Positions 1 to 7,820 of a stretch of DNA of 10,496 nt are shown here, one piece after another. The stretch is from positions 1 to 10,496 of the forward strand of contig JAGTUZ010000045.1 of assembly GCA_018224415.1 (NCBI GenBank), read 5' to 3'. The notes below the pieces were generated by a model. It saw only the letters and a program-made list of their open reading frames with translations, did no database searches and was not told where the DNA came from. A program made the position numbers and the translations under genes. Origin of the DNA: Bacteroidota bacterium. Lineage in GTDB: Bacteria; Bacteroidota; Ignavibacteria; SZUA-365. The first letter of the stretch is position 1, and each line of letters starts with the position of its first letter.

Positions 1-2
1 AG

Positions 3-1331
3 GCGCTGGAGACGCTGATGAATCGCTACGTCTGCCGCCTCCAGGTCGCCGAGAGCGGGGAAGTGCTGTTTGATTTCGGCAGTGCGCTGCGACGGCGCGA
101 TTCGAAAACACTCCGCGAACATCTCCGCACAGCTGCTGAGCTGCTGTGGAAGGTGTTCACCGTCGGGTTCAAGATCTGGATCACGGTAATGCTGGTGCTG
201 TACTTCGTGATTTTCGTCATCCTGCTTCTCGTGCTGATGTTCGCAGGCAAGGATGAAAAAAAAGGCATCAAGCTCGGCTGGCTCGGTGACCTCTTCGCCG
301 ACATCTTTTTCCTTTCCTCTCGCAACATGATGATCGTGCATGCGATGGACGGTGCCGGATACCGCCACCGCGCCTTCCGCCAGGAGAAACGATCCGGCGG
401 TGGAGCGGAGACGAAGAAGCGGCTGGTGCAGTCGGTGTACGATTTTGTATTCGGACCGCCGCGTCCGAATTATGATCCGTTTTCCAACGAGAAGGAAGTC
501 GCGGCATGGCTGCGGACGCAGGACGGCGTGCTGACCATGACGGAACTGGTCGCACTTGCGGGATGGACCTACGATCAGGCCTCCGAACGCATGGCCGACT
601 ACCTGACGCGCTTTCGCGGCGAGGCGACCATCACCGACGACGGCGTGCTGATCGGAGATTTCCACCGGATGCTTGCGCGGGGCGACAGCGACATCGCGGG
701 CGGGACGGTCGAGCTGTTCTGGGAAGAATACGAGGCGCCATACGAGGTGACCGGCAACAGCACGGGACGCAATGCGGCGATCATCGGCATGAATGCCTTC
801 AACCTTCTGTTCGCCGCCGTCATCCTCGGCTCTCCCGCGCTTCGCGATACTGTGGAATTCCTGCTCTTCGATTACGGATACGACGTGAGCATGGGAGCGC
901 TGTTCTCCGTGCTCGGCATCGTCCCGCTCGCATTCTCCCTGCTGTTCTTTGCCGTGCCTCTGCTCCGCCTGCTTCCGACCCGTCGGCTGGAAGCGGAACG
1001 CAGGAAACGCAACGCGCGCCGGCGCGTGCTGCGGCATGTTTTCGACCGGAAGGGACGCCCCGCCTCCCTGCATGAGTACCTCGTCGCCGTCCGACAGGAA
1101 GGCGGCAAAGGCATGCGCGACGAACAGGTGCGTGGCATTCTCGAGGAACTGCTTCCCCGGTATGGCGGACGTACCGACCTGGCCGAAGACGGCACGGTGC
1201 TGTACATCTTCGACCGTATCAACCGCGAGGAGGTTGCCGCGGCACGCGAACGCGCGACGAAACGATTGGACCCGGGCACAGCCAACGCACTGGGCGAAGT
1301 GATCTTCGACACCGGAACGCCCAGCGTGTGA
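3..1331 (+). CDS. Partial membrane protein with winged-helix-like repeats (5' end outside window)
   Basis: I do not recognise a named family. Counting from the ATG at 18 there are 437 codons, with three hydrophobic segments at about residues 52-76, 252-271 and 292-317. Between and after these lie soluble segments of a repeated type: residues 158-217 and 346-401 each look like a small helical region ending in a beta-wing with an acidic turn (TDDGVLIGDF; AEDGTVLYIF). The first residues (RLQVAESGEVLFDFG) are the wing of another copy. The codons at 3-17 read ALETL in frame and align with ILEEL of the C-terminal copy, so the ATG at 18 is internal and the true start lies upstream. A basic stretch (about 322-340) follows the third membrane segment, suggesting that face is cytoplasmic. 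The module may bind nucleic acid or protein partners; function is unknown. It ends 213 bp before the acyl-CoA dehydrogenase, so it is probably a separate transcript. Confidence 0.75.
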   Translation, partial: ALETLMNRYVCRLQVAESGEVLFDFGSALRRRDSKTLREHLRTAAELLWKVFTVGFKIWITVMLVLYFVIFVILLLVLMFAGKDEKKGIKLGWLGDLFADIFFLSSRNMMIVHAMDGAGYRHRAFRQEKRSGGGAETKKRLVQSVYDFVFGPPRPNYDPFSNEKEVAAWLRTQDGVLTMTELVALAGWTYDQASERMADYLTRFRGEATITDDGVLIGDFHRMLARGDSDIAGGTVELFWEEYEAPYEVTGNSTGRNAAIIGMNAFNLLFAAVILGSPALRDTVEFLLFDYGYDVSMGALFSVLGIVPLAFSLLFFAVPLLRLLPTRRLEAERRKRNARRRVLRHVFDRKGRPASLHEYLVAVRQEGGKGMRDEQVRGILEELLPRYGGRTDLAEDGTVLYIFDRINREEVAAARERATKRLDPGTANALGEVIFDTGTPSV

Positions 1332-1349
1332 TCATTATTCCCCCGAAGG

Positions 1350-1399
1350 CCCGCCGGCGCCATCGCCCCGCCGGCGCCATCGTCCCGCTGCTGCCATGA
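1350..1399. repeat. Short 17-bp-period tandem repeat
   Basis: The 16-base unit CCCGCCGGCGCCATCG occurs at 1350-1365 and again exactly at 1367-1382. A degenerate third copy (CCCGCTGCTGCCATGA) lies at 1384-1399, keeping the 17-base period. The unit contains the palindromic core GCCGGC/GGCGCC. It lies in the gap after the membrane-protein gene. The remainder of that gap, to 1544, holds only a weak TATCTTCA (1425-1432) resembling the Bacteroidota -7 element TAnnTTTG. No convincing terminator was seen. Confidence 0.6.
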
Positions 1400-1533
1400 G
1401 GTGGATTATCATCGGCGGTTCGTGTATCTTCAACTTTCAATCAGAATTCCCCCTTTGGGTGTCTGCCGGAAAGCCCAGTTCCGGCGCACCGTCACGGATC
1501 CGTTCCGGATCCCCTCCGTAGCAGGATCAGTTC

Positions 1534-1538
1534 AGGAG
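1534..1538 (+). promoter_or_regulatory. Ribosome binding site of the acyl-CoA dehydrogenase gene
   Basis: AGGAG lies 6 nt before the ATG at 1545. It decides the start: the open frame continues upstream to a GTG at 1401, but the extra 48 codons are unlike any acyl-CoA dehydrogenase N-terminus, and family homology begins at MYEKEEHRLIR. Confidence 0.75.
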
Positions 1539-1544
1539 AGCACC

Positions 1545-2684
1545 ATGTACGAGAAAGAAGAACACCGGCTTATCCGGAGTACCATCCGCGAATTCGCGGA
1601 GCAGGAGATCAAGCCCCTCGCCCGGGAACTCGACGAGCGCCAGGAATTCTCCTACGAGATCACGCGCAAAATGGGAGAGATCGGACTCTTCGGCATGGTG
1701 ACACCGGAGAAGTACGGGGGGCAGGGCATGGATTATCTCTCCTACATCATCGCCGTGGAGGAACTGGCGCGGGTCGACGGCTCGCATGCCGCGACCGTGG
1801 CGGCGCACAATTCCCTCGGCATCGGACCGCTGGTCAACTTCGGCACCGAGGAACAGAAGATGAAGTATGTTCCGCCTCTCTGCAGCGGGGAAGCCCTCTG
1901 GGCCTTCGGTCTGACCGAAGCAGAAGCGGGGTCGGATTCCCGCGGCAGCAAGACAAGCGCCCGGCTGGAGAACGGCCGCTGGATCATCAACGGGTCGAAG
2001 ATCTTCATCACCAACGGATCCACCACGATCACAAAAGGGGCGACGGTGCAGACGGTCTCCGGGGAAGCCGACGGCAAAAAGGAATTCTCCACTATTATCG
2101 TCGAGGCGGACACGCCCGGCTTCACGGCCCGGACGATGAAAGACAAAATGATGTGGCGCGCGTCGAACACATCGGAGTTGTACTTCGACGACTGTACCGT
2201 CCCGGAAGACCATCTGCTGGGCAATCGCGGCGACGGTTCGAAGATCATGCTTAAAACGCTCGACGACGGACGCCTTTCCATCGCCGCCATGGGCCTCGGT
2301 CTCGCGCAGGGCGCCTATGAAATGGCCGTCACGCATGCACAGACGCGCAGGCAGTTCGGCAAGCCCATCGCGAACTTCCAGGCGATCGCCTTCAAGATCG
2401 CGGACATGGCCTTGAAGGTGGAACTCGGCCGCAATCTTCTCTACAAGGCGTGCTGGCTCAAACAGACGGGACAGGAATTCGCCATGCAGTCTGCGATGGC
2501 AAAGCTGTACTGCTCCGAAATCGCACGTGAGGTCGCCGATGAGTCCGTGCAGATCCACGGTGGCTATGGATTGATGAAGGAATACGATATCGAGCGTTTC
2601 TATCGCGACCAGCGGCTGCTGCAGATCGGAGAGGGCACGTCCGAAATCCAGCGCCTCGTCATTTCCCGCTACATCCTCCGCTGA
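1545..2684 (+). CDS. Acyl-CoA dehydrogenase (short/medium-chain type)
   Basis: This is an FAD-dependent acyl-CoA dehydrogenase that introduces the alpha-beta trans double bond into acyl-CoA in beta-oxidation or branched-chain amino acid breakdown, passing electrons to electron transfer flavoprotein; it is cytoplasmic. At 379 aa it has the usual length. Visible are the N-terminal helical domain (1-115), the beta domain with family signature 1 (GLTEAEAGSD, residues 122-131), and the C-terminal helical domain with RRQFGKPI (268-275) and signature 2 (QIHGGYG...RD, 336-355). The catalytic base is the Glu of GEGTSEIQR (E363), in the short/medium-chain position, rather than the displaced Glu of isovaleryl- or long-chain enzymes. 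The middle section (MMWRASNTSELYFDDCTVPEDHLLG) is typical. Exact chain length cannot be read from sequence. No ETF gene is in the window. A 75-codon gene follows after 7 nt, consistent with co-transcription. Confidence 0.95.
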   Translation: MYEKEEHRLIRSTIREFAEQEIKPLARELDERQEFSYEITRKMGEIGLFGMVTPEKYGGQGMDYLSYIIAVEELARVDGSHAATVAAHNSLGIGPLVNFGTEEQKMKYVPPLCSGEALWAFGLTEAEAGSDSRGSKTSARLENGRWIINGSKIFITNGSTTITKGATVQTVSGEADGKKEFSTIIVEADTPGFTARTMKDKMMWRASNTSELYFDDCTVPEDHLLGNRGDGSKIMLKTLDDGRLSIAAMGLGLAQGAYEMAVTHAQTRRQFGKPIANFQAIAFKIADMALKVELGRNLLYKACWLKQTGQEFAMQSAMAKLYCSEIAREVADESVQIHGGYGLMKEYDIERFYRDQRLLQIGEGTSEIQRLVISRYILR

Positions 2685-2691
2685 GCCGCGC

Positions 2692-2919
2692 ATGCAGCAG
2701 TTCACCGTGCTTGTGGAAAAAGGCCTCGACGGTGTCGACGCCTCCATTCCTTCGATCCGGGAGTGCGAGACCTGGGCGCCAACGGAGGACGAGGCGCTTA
2801 CATCCCTGGTCGAGCGTCTGGCGTATTTCCTCCGCCGTGAACAGGGCTTCAGGCATCAGATCGATTACATGCGAAGGGAAGATGGCAAGACCTGGTACAA
2901 GCTTATCATCCGTTCCTGA
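2692..2919 (+). CDS. Small HicB-like (UPF0150-type) protein, orphan
   Basis: This 75-aa protein resembles the N-terminal fold of HicB antitoxins: a first strand (FTVLVEK), a second strand with the 'ASIPSIRECETWAPTEDEAL' segment matching the HicB pattern of 'vPelpGc.t.G.t.eEAl', and a helix (SLVERLAYFLRR). The usual conserved Gly of 'pGc' is Glu here (RECE). There is no C-terminal DNA-binding domain and no adjacent HicA toxin (small dsRBD-like protein with a catalytic His), so it is unlikely to act as a classical antitoxin. No Shine-Dalgarno is visible; the ATG lies 7 nt after the dehydrogenase stop, so translation may depend on re-initiation. Its stop is 1 nt before the GTG of the TPR-CHAT gene. 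An overlapping open frame (2711 onward) encodes low-complexity basic sequence and is a frame shadow. Confidence 0.7.
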   Translation: MQQFTVLVEKGLDGVDASIPSIRECETWAPTEDEALTSLVERLAYFLRREQGFRHQIDYMRREDGKTWYKLIIRS

Positions 2920-2920
2920 C

Positions 2921-5900
2921 GTGTTCGCCTGCGTCCCACGTACCCTGGCCGTGATGATCTGCCTGCTCCTGTTGTGCAGCGGTCTCGGAGCGCAGGATCA
3001 TCCCCTCCACCAGGGACGCTTCCGTTCGCAGCCGGACAGCCTGCGCCTGCAGGCGCTGTTCCAGCGCGTGTTCGAGCTCTACAAGGAACATCCGGATTCG
3101 GCTCTCGAGACCTCCCGCCAGGCGTACGAACTGGCCAGGACATCGATCGTGGGCGGAGACCATCCCGATCTCGCAACGGCTATCTCGAATCTGGGATTCT
3201 TTCTCGACAATGCGGGGGATCGCAAGGGCGCACGACCGCTGTACACTGAGTCACTCGCAATGAACCGGCGTTTGTACGATGGCGACCATCCTGCGCTGGC
3301 CCAGGCGATGAACAACATGGGTTATTTCCTGAACGGCGCCGGAGAGCTGGCGACAGCGGAAACCCTGTTCGTGGCCGCGCAAGAGATGAAGACGCGCCTG
3401 TACGCCGGCGATCACAGCGAACTTGCGATCGGTCTCAACAATCTGGCCGTGTTTTTCGACGAACAGGGGCGGTCCGCTCCCGCACGGGTCTACTATGATT
3501 CCGCCTTGGCGATGACACGGCGCATCCATGACGGTGATGCGGCGGAACTGGCGTCGATGATCGGAAACGTCGGCTACTTCCATGTAACACAGGGACGGCT
3601 GCGCGAAGGGGAGTCGTTTTATCTCGAGGCGCTTGCCATATACGAAAGACTCTACGCGCACGAGCACGAGAGTATCGTCACCATGCGCAACAACCTTGCA
3701 TACCTGTACGAGTTGCAAGGCAGAATCAGGGAAGCGGAGGAACGGTACGTCAGTGTCGTGGAATCCGCACGCCGGCTGTATCCTGACGACCATCCCGTGA
3801 AGGCGACGGCGATCAACAATCTCGGCAGCTACTATCTCGGACGCGGCATGGACGCGGAGGCGGAACCGCTCTACATCGAAGCCCTGGAAATGCGGCGGCG
3901 ACTGAATCCCGAAGGAAATGTGGATCTGCTTGTCTCGATCAACAATATGGGATACTTCCACACGCGGCGCGGACGCTACCGCGAGGCAGAGGAGATGTTT
4001 GCCGAGGCCGGGCGCGTTCTTGACCGCATCGCTCCGGGCGACCACCCGTATCGGGCGCTGCATCTCAACAACCGGGCTTCACTGCTCGCGGAACAGGGGC
4101 AGCACGCGGCGGCGGAAACGCTCTACACAACGAGCCTCGAGATGAAGGAGCGACTGTATGAGCAGCCACACAAGGAAATCGCCCTTGCCTGCAATAACAT
4201 CGGGACGGCGCAACGTGAACAGCGTCGCCTTGCCGATGCTGCCGCGATGTTCACACGGGCGATCGATATCTTCCGCCAACTCGAGGAGAGCGTCGACTAC
4301 GAGATCGCCGTCTCCCTCGGTAATCTCGGCAGGGTGGAGATCGATCTGGGAAAAACGGATGAAGGCATCCGGCATCTCGAAGAGAGCGACGAGCTTCGGC
4401 GGGACCTTTTCCCCGACGGACATGTCGACCGGATCGTCTCCGAACGGAATCTCGCAAAGGCGAACATTCTGCTGGGCAATACACAGGAGGCGAGGAAGCA
4501 TCTTGATGAACTGCTCCTGCAGCTCGACGCCGCCTTGCGGCTTTCCTTCGGCTTCGACAGCGAGGCGCATCAACTTGCGTTCATGAACAACGTCCTGAAG
4601 CCCAATCTCAATCTGATCACGCTGTATTGTCTTCGCAACGCGGAATCGGATCCTTCCGCCCCGGCCCTGATGCTGCAGTCACTGCTCCGTTTCAAGGGCG
4701 CGATCGCGAACGAATCGGCCCGCCGCAGTGCCGAGTGGTCGAAGGACCGGTACACCATTTCGCTGCGCGAGCAACTGACCGGTCTCAGGGAACAGGACGC
4801 CCAACTTTCCAGCCGTCCGCAGGACGACGTCCTTCGCGCCGAACGGCTGCGCATCCAGCGCCGTGCGGATTCTCTCGACGCAGCGCTGCGCAAACTGGAC
4901 AGGGAATACGAGAAACTTCGTTCCCGTCAGGAAGCCGACTGGCGCGACATCCAGCGGCAACTGAAATCGGATGAAGCGCTCGTCGAATTCGCGGCTGTCC
5001 CCGTCAGCGAGAATAATGGGAGCGGCGGTGACACGCTGCAATACGCGGCCGTGATCCTACGGCGCAGCGGTGCGCCCGTCATCGTGCGGCTCGCGGATGA
5101 AGCGCGGCTCGCCACATACGTCTCCGAAGCGATCGATCCCCGTGTCCCTTCCTATGTCACCCAACGGGACGTGGCCGAACAGCTCTCCGGCCTGGTCTGG
5201 GAACCACTCGAACGCTTTCTCGACGGTGTCAACGCCGTCTGGCTGATCCCCGATGGCCTGCTGCATCGCCTTTCCTTCCATGCGCTGCTGACACGTGACG
5301 CATCGGGCGGCTTCGTCCATCTCGACGATCGCTACGAACTGCACCTTTTGACAGGAGCCCGCGACCTGCTCTCGCGCAACGTGCGCTACCGTCCTCAACC
5401 ATACCGGCGGCCCGATGACGCGGTGTTGTTTGGGGCCCCGCAGTTCTCCGATGGAGCTTCGGACGGCACGACGTCAGGCGAACGCTCCCAAACGGCCGCC
5501 GACACGAGAGGGGGAAGTTGGGGACCCTTGCCCGGGACGCGCACGGAAGTCGAGGAAGTGGACCGGCTTTGTCGGGAACGCAGTGTGCCGAGCATCGTGC
5601 ACACGGGGGCCGATGCGACGGAAGAGCGCATCAAGGAACTGAGCGGGCAGTCGCCGCGCATCCTGCATGTTGCGACCCATGGATTTTTCTTTCCCGTGCT
5701 GCGGGTCCGTCTGCAGGACCTGCCCTTTTCCCTGCGCTCACGCGGGGGTGCGGTGCAACTGAGGACGGAAGACAATCCGATGCTCCGGTCGGGACTGGTC
5801 CTCAGTGGTGCGAATGTGGCGTGGACAGGAGCATCACCGGCGCCCCGTCAGGATGACGGCATTCTCAGCGCACTCGAAATCAGTCGCCTCGATTTTTCGG

Positions 5901-6190
5901 GGACCGACCTCGTCGCCCTGTCTGCCTGCGAGACCGGCCTGGGCGACATCACCAACGGAGAGGGGATCTTTGGGCTGCAACGGGCCTTCCAGGTCGCCGG
6001 GGCGTCCCGGCTGCTGATGACGCTGTGGAAGGTGGCGGACGAAGCGACCGTCGTGCTGATGAAACACTTCTACGACCGCTACCTCGCGGGAATGGATGCC
6101 GACAAGGCCTTCCGTGAGGCACGCAAGGCGATGCGCGCGGTGTACCCGAATCCCTGGTACTGGGCGGGGTTTGTCCTTATCGAACAATAA
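2921..6190 (+). CDS. Exported TPR-CHAT protein (putative caspase-like protease)
   Basis: The product is 1089 aa. The N-terminus MFACVPRTLAVMICLLLLCSGLGA-QD is a signal peptide with likely cleavage after residue 24. No lipobox Cys fits, so the product is probably periplasmic or secreted. Eleven TPR units of about 42 residues (about 80-545) are marked by recurring NNLG/NNMGYF motifs and HPxxA turns, of the kinesin-light-chain/TPR_12 style. A charged helical, probably coiled-coil linker follows (about 605-683). The C-terminal CHAT domain (about 685-1089) has the motifs ILHVATHGFF with H920 and LSACETGLG with C1003, the His/Cys dyad of clan CD proteases, 83 residues apart. The upstream PLPGTRTEVEEV and terminal NPWYWAGFVLIE motifs are also family-typical. 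The GTG at 2921, 1 nt after the previous stop, is chosen because it gives a complete signal peptide; ATG 2954 would lose the basic n-region. Substrate is unknown. Confidence 0.9.
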   Translation: MFACVPRTLAVMICLLLLCSGLGAQDHPLHQGRFRSQPDSLRLQALFQRVFELYKEHPDSALETSRQAYELARTSIVGGDHPDLATAISNLGFFLDNAGDRKGARPLYTESLAMNRRLYDGDHPALAQAMNNMGYFLNGAGELATAETLFVAAQEMKTRLYAGDHSELAIGLNNLAVFFDEQGRSAPARVYYDSALAMTRRIHDGDAAELASMIGNVGYFHVTQGRLREGESFYLEALAIYERLYAHEHESIVTMRNNLAYLYELQGRIREAEERYVSVVESARRLYPDDHPVKATAINNLGSYYLGRGMDAEAEPLYIEALEMRRRLNPEGNVDLLVSINNMGYFHTRRGRYREAEEMFAEAGRVLDRIAPGDHPYRALHLNNRASLLAEQGQHAAAETLYTTSLEMKERLYEQPHKEIALACNNIGTAQREQRRLADAAAMFTRAIDIFRQLEESVDYEIAVSLGNLGRVEIDLGKTDEGIRHLEESDELRRDLFPDGHVDRIVSERNLAKANILLGNTQEARKHLDELLLQLDAALRLSFGFDSEAHQLAFMNNVLKPNLNLITLYCLRNAESDPSAPALMLQSLLRFKGAIANESARRSAEWSKDRYTISLREQLTGLREQDAQLSSRPQDDVLRAERLRIQRRADSLDAALRKLDREYEKLRSRQEADWRDIQRQLKSDEALVEFAAVPVSENNGSGGDTLQYAAVILRRSGAPVIVRLADEARLATYVSEAIDPRVPSYVTQRDVAEQLSGLVWEPLERFLDGVNAVWLIPDGLLHRLSFHALLTRDASGGFVHLDDRYELHLLTGARDLLSRNVRYRPQPYRRPDDAVLFGAPQFSDGASDGTTSGERSQTAADTRGGSWGPLPGTRTEVEEVDRLCRERSVPSIVHTGADATEERIKELSGQSPRILHVATHGFFFPVLRVRLQDLPFSLRSRGGAVQLRTEDNPMLRSGLVLSGANVAWTGASPAPRQDDGILSALEISRLDFSGTDLVALSACETGLGDITNGEGIFGLQRAFQVAGASRLLMTLWKVADEATVVLMKHFYDRYLAGMDADKAFREARKAMRAVYPNPWYWAGFVLIEQ

Positions 6191-6237
6191 GGGATATACG
6201 GCAGGTGAAAATCGGATAAATGGGGAGCAGGTGGGAG

Positions 6238-7773
6238 TCAGCGTTCCCGCAGCATGTACAGTGTGCCGTCGTCACTTCCGATTGCGATGGAGCCGTCGGG
6301 ACCGATGGCGGGCGTGCTGTGGATGGCGTCGCCTGTCTCGAAGCGCCAGAGCACCGTGCCGTTCGCGCGAACCGCAGTCAGGCGGCCATCCAACGTGCCG
6401 ATGTAGGTGACGCCGTTGACATCCACGGCGGGACTGCCTTCTCCGCCTGCCTGTGCCACCGCGATGTCCCAGAGCATCCGCCCTTCGTTATCGAAACGAA
6501 ACAGCTTTCCTTCGTCGGTCATCACTGTCACGAGTGCCTCGCGCGTGACCGACGGTGTCGTGCGGATGCGGGACGGCAGACGCACACGCCAGTCCAGGGT
6601 GCCGTTCGGTCGGAGGGAATGCAGCCACCCCACTTCATTGCCGATGAGAATTTCTCCATTCGGACCGACGCTGGGACTACCGCTGAACGGCGCGGCTGTC
6701 GGAAAGGTCCACCGCAGAGAACCGTCCCGGGAGATGGCGTAGAGAATCTGGTCCCTGCTGCCGATATACACGGTCTGACCGTCACGCGACAGCGCGGGAC
6801 TTCCTTCGATCGGTCCGTTTGTCAGGAAACGCCAGCGGAGGACTCCGTCCGGCGCAAAGCTGTATACCGCATGATCGGTGCCGCCGACGTAGATGTTCCC
6901 TTCATCGTCCCGGGCGGCATTGGACCGGAGCACGGGAGCACCGACAGACACGCTCCATCGTTTGAGGCCCGCGCCATCCAGCAGATACACATTGGCGCTG
7001 CTGCTGCCGAAGGCAGCGCTCCCGTCGTTGTGCAGGGCGGGCGCGTTCCGTATCCATGCGCCGCCGGTGCTGTACCACCAGCGCAGTGCGCCGTCGGGAT
7101 AGAGACTGCGGAGCTGGAAGTCATCTCCACCCAGCAACGCGTTGCCCGCGGCGTCGAAGGAGACGGAGCCGCGGAGGGCAGAGGTCGTTTCGCGTTTCCA
7201 TTTGACAACCGGGACGGAAGGGCCGGCGAGGCGGCTGTGTCCACTGTGTTGCGCATCCCGCATGAACATCCACCAGTCACCGCGTCCGGTGACACCTTCG
7301 CCGGAGATCGTCACGTGAAACGGAGCGGACCAGTCCGAGAGGCGACCCGCCGCGTTGACGGCACGGCAGCGGATGGTGAAACGACCGGAGGAAAAATAAT
7401 AATGCGTGGTCGTGAACCAGAGCCCGCTCTCGATGCCCGCATGCGAGTCGATCGGACGTCCGTCGCCCCAGTCGACCTCGTAGGTGAGCGAGAGGCCGGC
7501 GGGGTCCTCCGAGGCGATGACAAGTTCGATACGTTCGTCCACCGCGGCGGAGTCCGTCCCCCGGATAACAACAGGCGTACCCGGTGGAGCATTCGGTTCG
7601 TTTGATCCGCAGCCAGACAACGCGGCAATCGCGAGCAGGATGAAAATCGAGAGTGAACGACTCCATCCCGGGATGCTGTGCACACTCCGCGCGAGGTCAT
7701 CCCCCGGAACGGTACCCGGTGTGCCCGGTGTACCCGGTGGGATCAAAGGCGGAGTTGTCTCGAATGGCTGCAT
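6238..7773 (-). CDS. PKD-like / PQQ-type beta-propeller lipoprotein
   Basis: A hydrophobic segment (LSIFILLAIAALSGC) ends in a lipobox with lipidated Cys at residue 55, counting from the ATG at 7773. A PKD/Ig-like domain follows (about 63-157, with DWGDG at 101-105). The motif WWMFMRDAQHSGHS (about 167-180) commonly introduces PQQ-type propellers. Then come eight repeats of about 40 residues with the signature G-x-L-x-W (Trp near 192, 232, 273, 314, 355, 395, 435 and 476) and SPAL/TPAI plus 'DGxxYIGS' strands, consistent with an eight-bladed propeller of the PQQ_2/YVTN kind. Such proteins serve as surface or periplasmic binding scaffolds; enzymatic activity cannot be inferred. The first 30 codons are Pro/Gly-Thr repeats encoded by a 9-bp minisatellite, so GTG at 7683, which gives a normal 24-residue lipoprotein signal, is a credible alternative start. 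The gene is convergent with the TPR-CHAT gene, 47 bp apart, with no clear terminator hairpin between them. Confidence 0.85.
   Translation of the reverse strand: MQPFETTPPLIPPGTPGTPGTVPGDDLARSVHSIPGWSRSLSIFILLAIAALSGCGSNEPNAPPGTPVVIRGTDSAAVDERIELVIASEDPAGLSLTYEVDWGDGRPIDSHAGIESGLWFTTTHYYFSSGRFTIRCRAVNAAGRLSDWSAPFHVTISGEGVTGRGDWWMFMRDAQHSGHSRLAGPSVPVVKWKRETTSALRGSVSFDAAGNALLGGDDFQLRSLYPDGALRWWYSTGGAWIRNAPALHNDGSAAFGSSSANVYLLDGAGLKRWSVSVGAPVLRSNAARDDEGNIYVGGTDHAVYSFAPDGVLRWRFLTNGPIEGSPALSRDGQTVYIGSRDQILYAISRDGSLRWTFPTAAPFSGSPSVGPNGEILIGNEVGWLHSLRPNGTLDWRVRLPSRIRTTPSVTREALVTVMTDEGKLFRFDNEGRMLWDIAVAQAGGEGSPAVDVNGVTYIGTLDGRLTAVRANGTVLWRFETGDAIHSTPAIGPDGSIAIGSDDGTLYMLRER
7715..7739. repeat. 9-bp minisatellite at start of lipoprotein gene
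   Basis: The unit CCCGGTGTR is repeated almost three times with exact 9-base spacing (7715, 7724, 7733). If ATG 7773 is used it encodes the PGT-PGT-PGT stretch; if GTG 7683 is used it lies in the untranslated leader. Copy-number change by slippage would keep frame, as 9 is a multiple of 3. Confidence 0.5.
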
Positions 7774-7777
7774 GAGC

Positions 7778-7808
7778 GGAATCTACAAGTCCCGACGCAG
7801 GAATGAAA
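7778..7808 (-). promoter_or_regulatory. Possible Bacteroidota-type promoter of the lipoprotein gene
   Basis: On the minus strand TTTC (7808-7805), a 19-nt spacer and TAGATTCC (7785-7778) loosely match the Bacteroidota -33/-7 pattern TTTG-N19-TAnnTTTG. If real, transcription would start at about the ATG at 7773, which would favour either leaderless translation or the downstream GTG at 7683. Matches to short AT-rich motifs are easily fortuitous. Confidence 0.2.
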
Positions 7809-7820
7809 GACGAAAGTGCG

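Noticed and set aside
1401..1544. 48-codon N-terminal extension of the acyl-CoA dehydrogenase from GTG 1401
   Set aside because: Homology starts at the ATG at 1545, which has AGGAG 6 nt upstream; the extension is low-quality sequence without family similarity.
1527..2747. 406-codon minus-strand open frame
   Set aside because: It is antisense to the well-supported acyl-CoA dehydrogenase and encodes no recognisable motif; long antisense frames are common in GC-rich coding DNA.
2692..2919. Complete HicAB toxin-antitoxin module
   Set aside because: No HicA-like gene adjoins on either side, and the HicB-like protein lacks a DNA-binding domain.
2711..2920. 70-codon N-terminal extension of the TPR-CHAT protein
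   Set aside because: It overlaps the HicB-like gene in another frame, is basic low-complexity sequence, and would bury the signal peptide.
2921..6190. Type III-E CRISPR (craspase) or gasdermin defence component
   Set aside because: There is no CRISPR array, Cas7-11 or gasdermin-like gene in the window, and the protein carries a signal peptide.
6191..6237. Bidirectional terminator between the convergent genes
   Set aside because: No inverted repeat with a T-run could be found in the 47 bp.
6220..7605. 461-codon plus-strand open frame
   Set aside because: It is the shadow of the beta-propeller lipoprotein, whose repeats, lipobox and PKD-like domain clearly mark the minus strand as coding.
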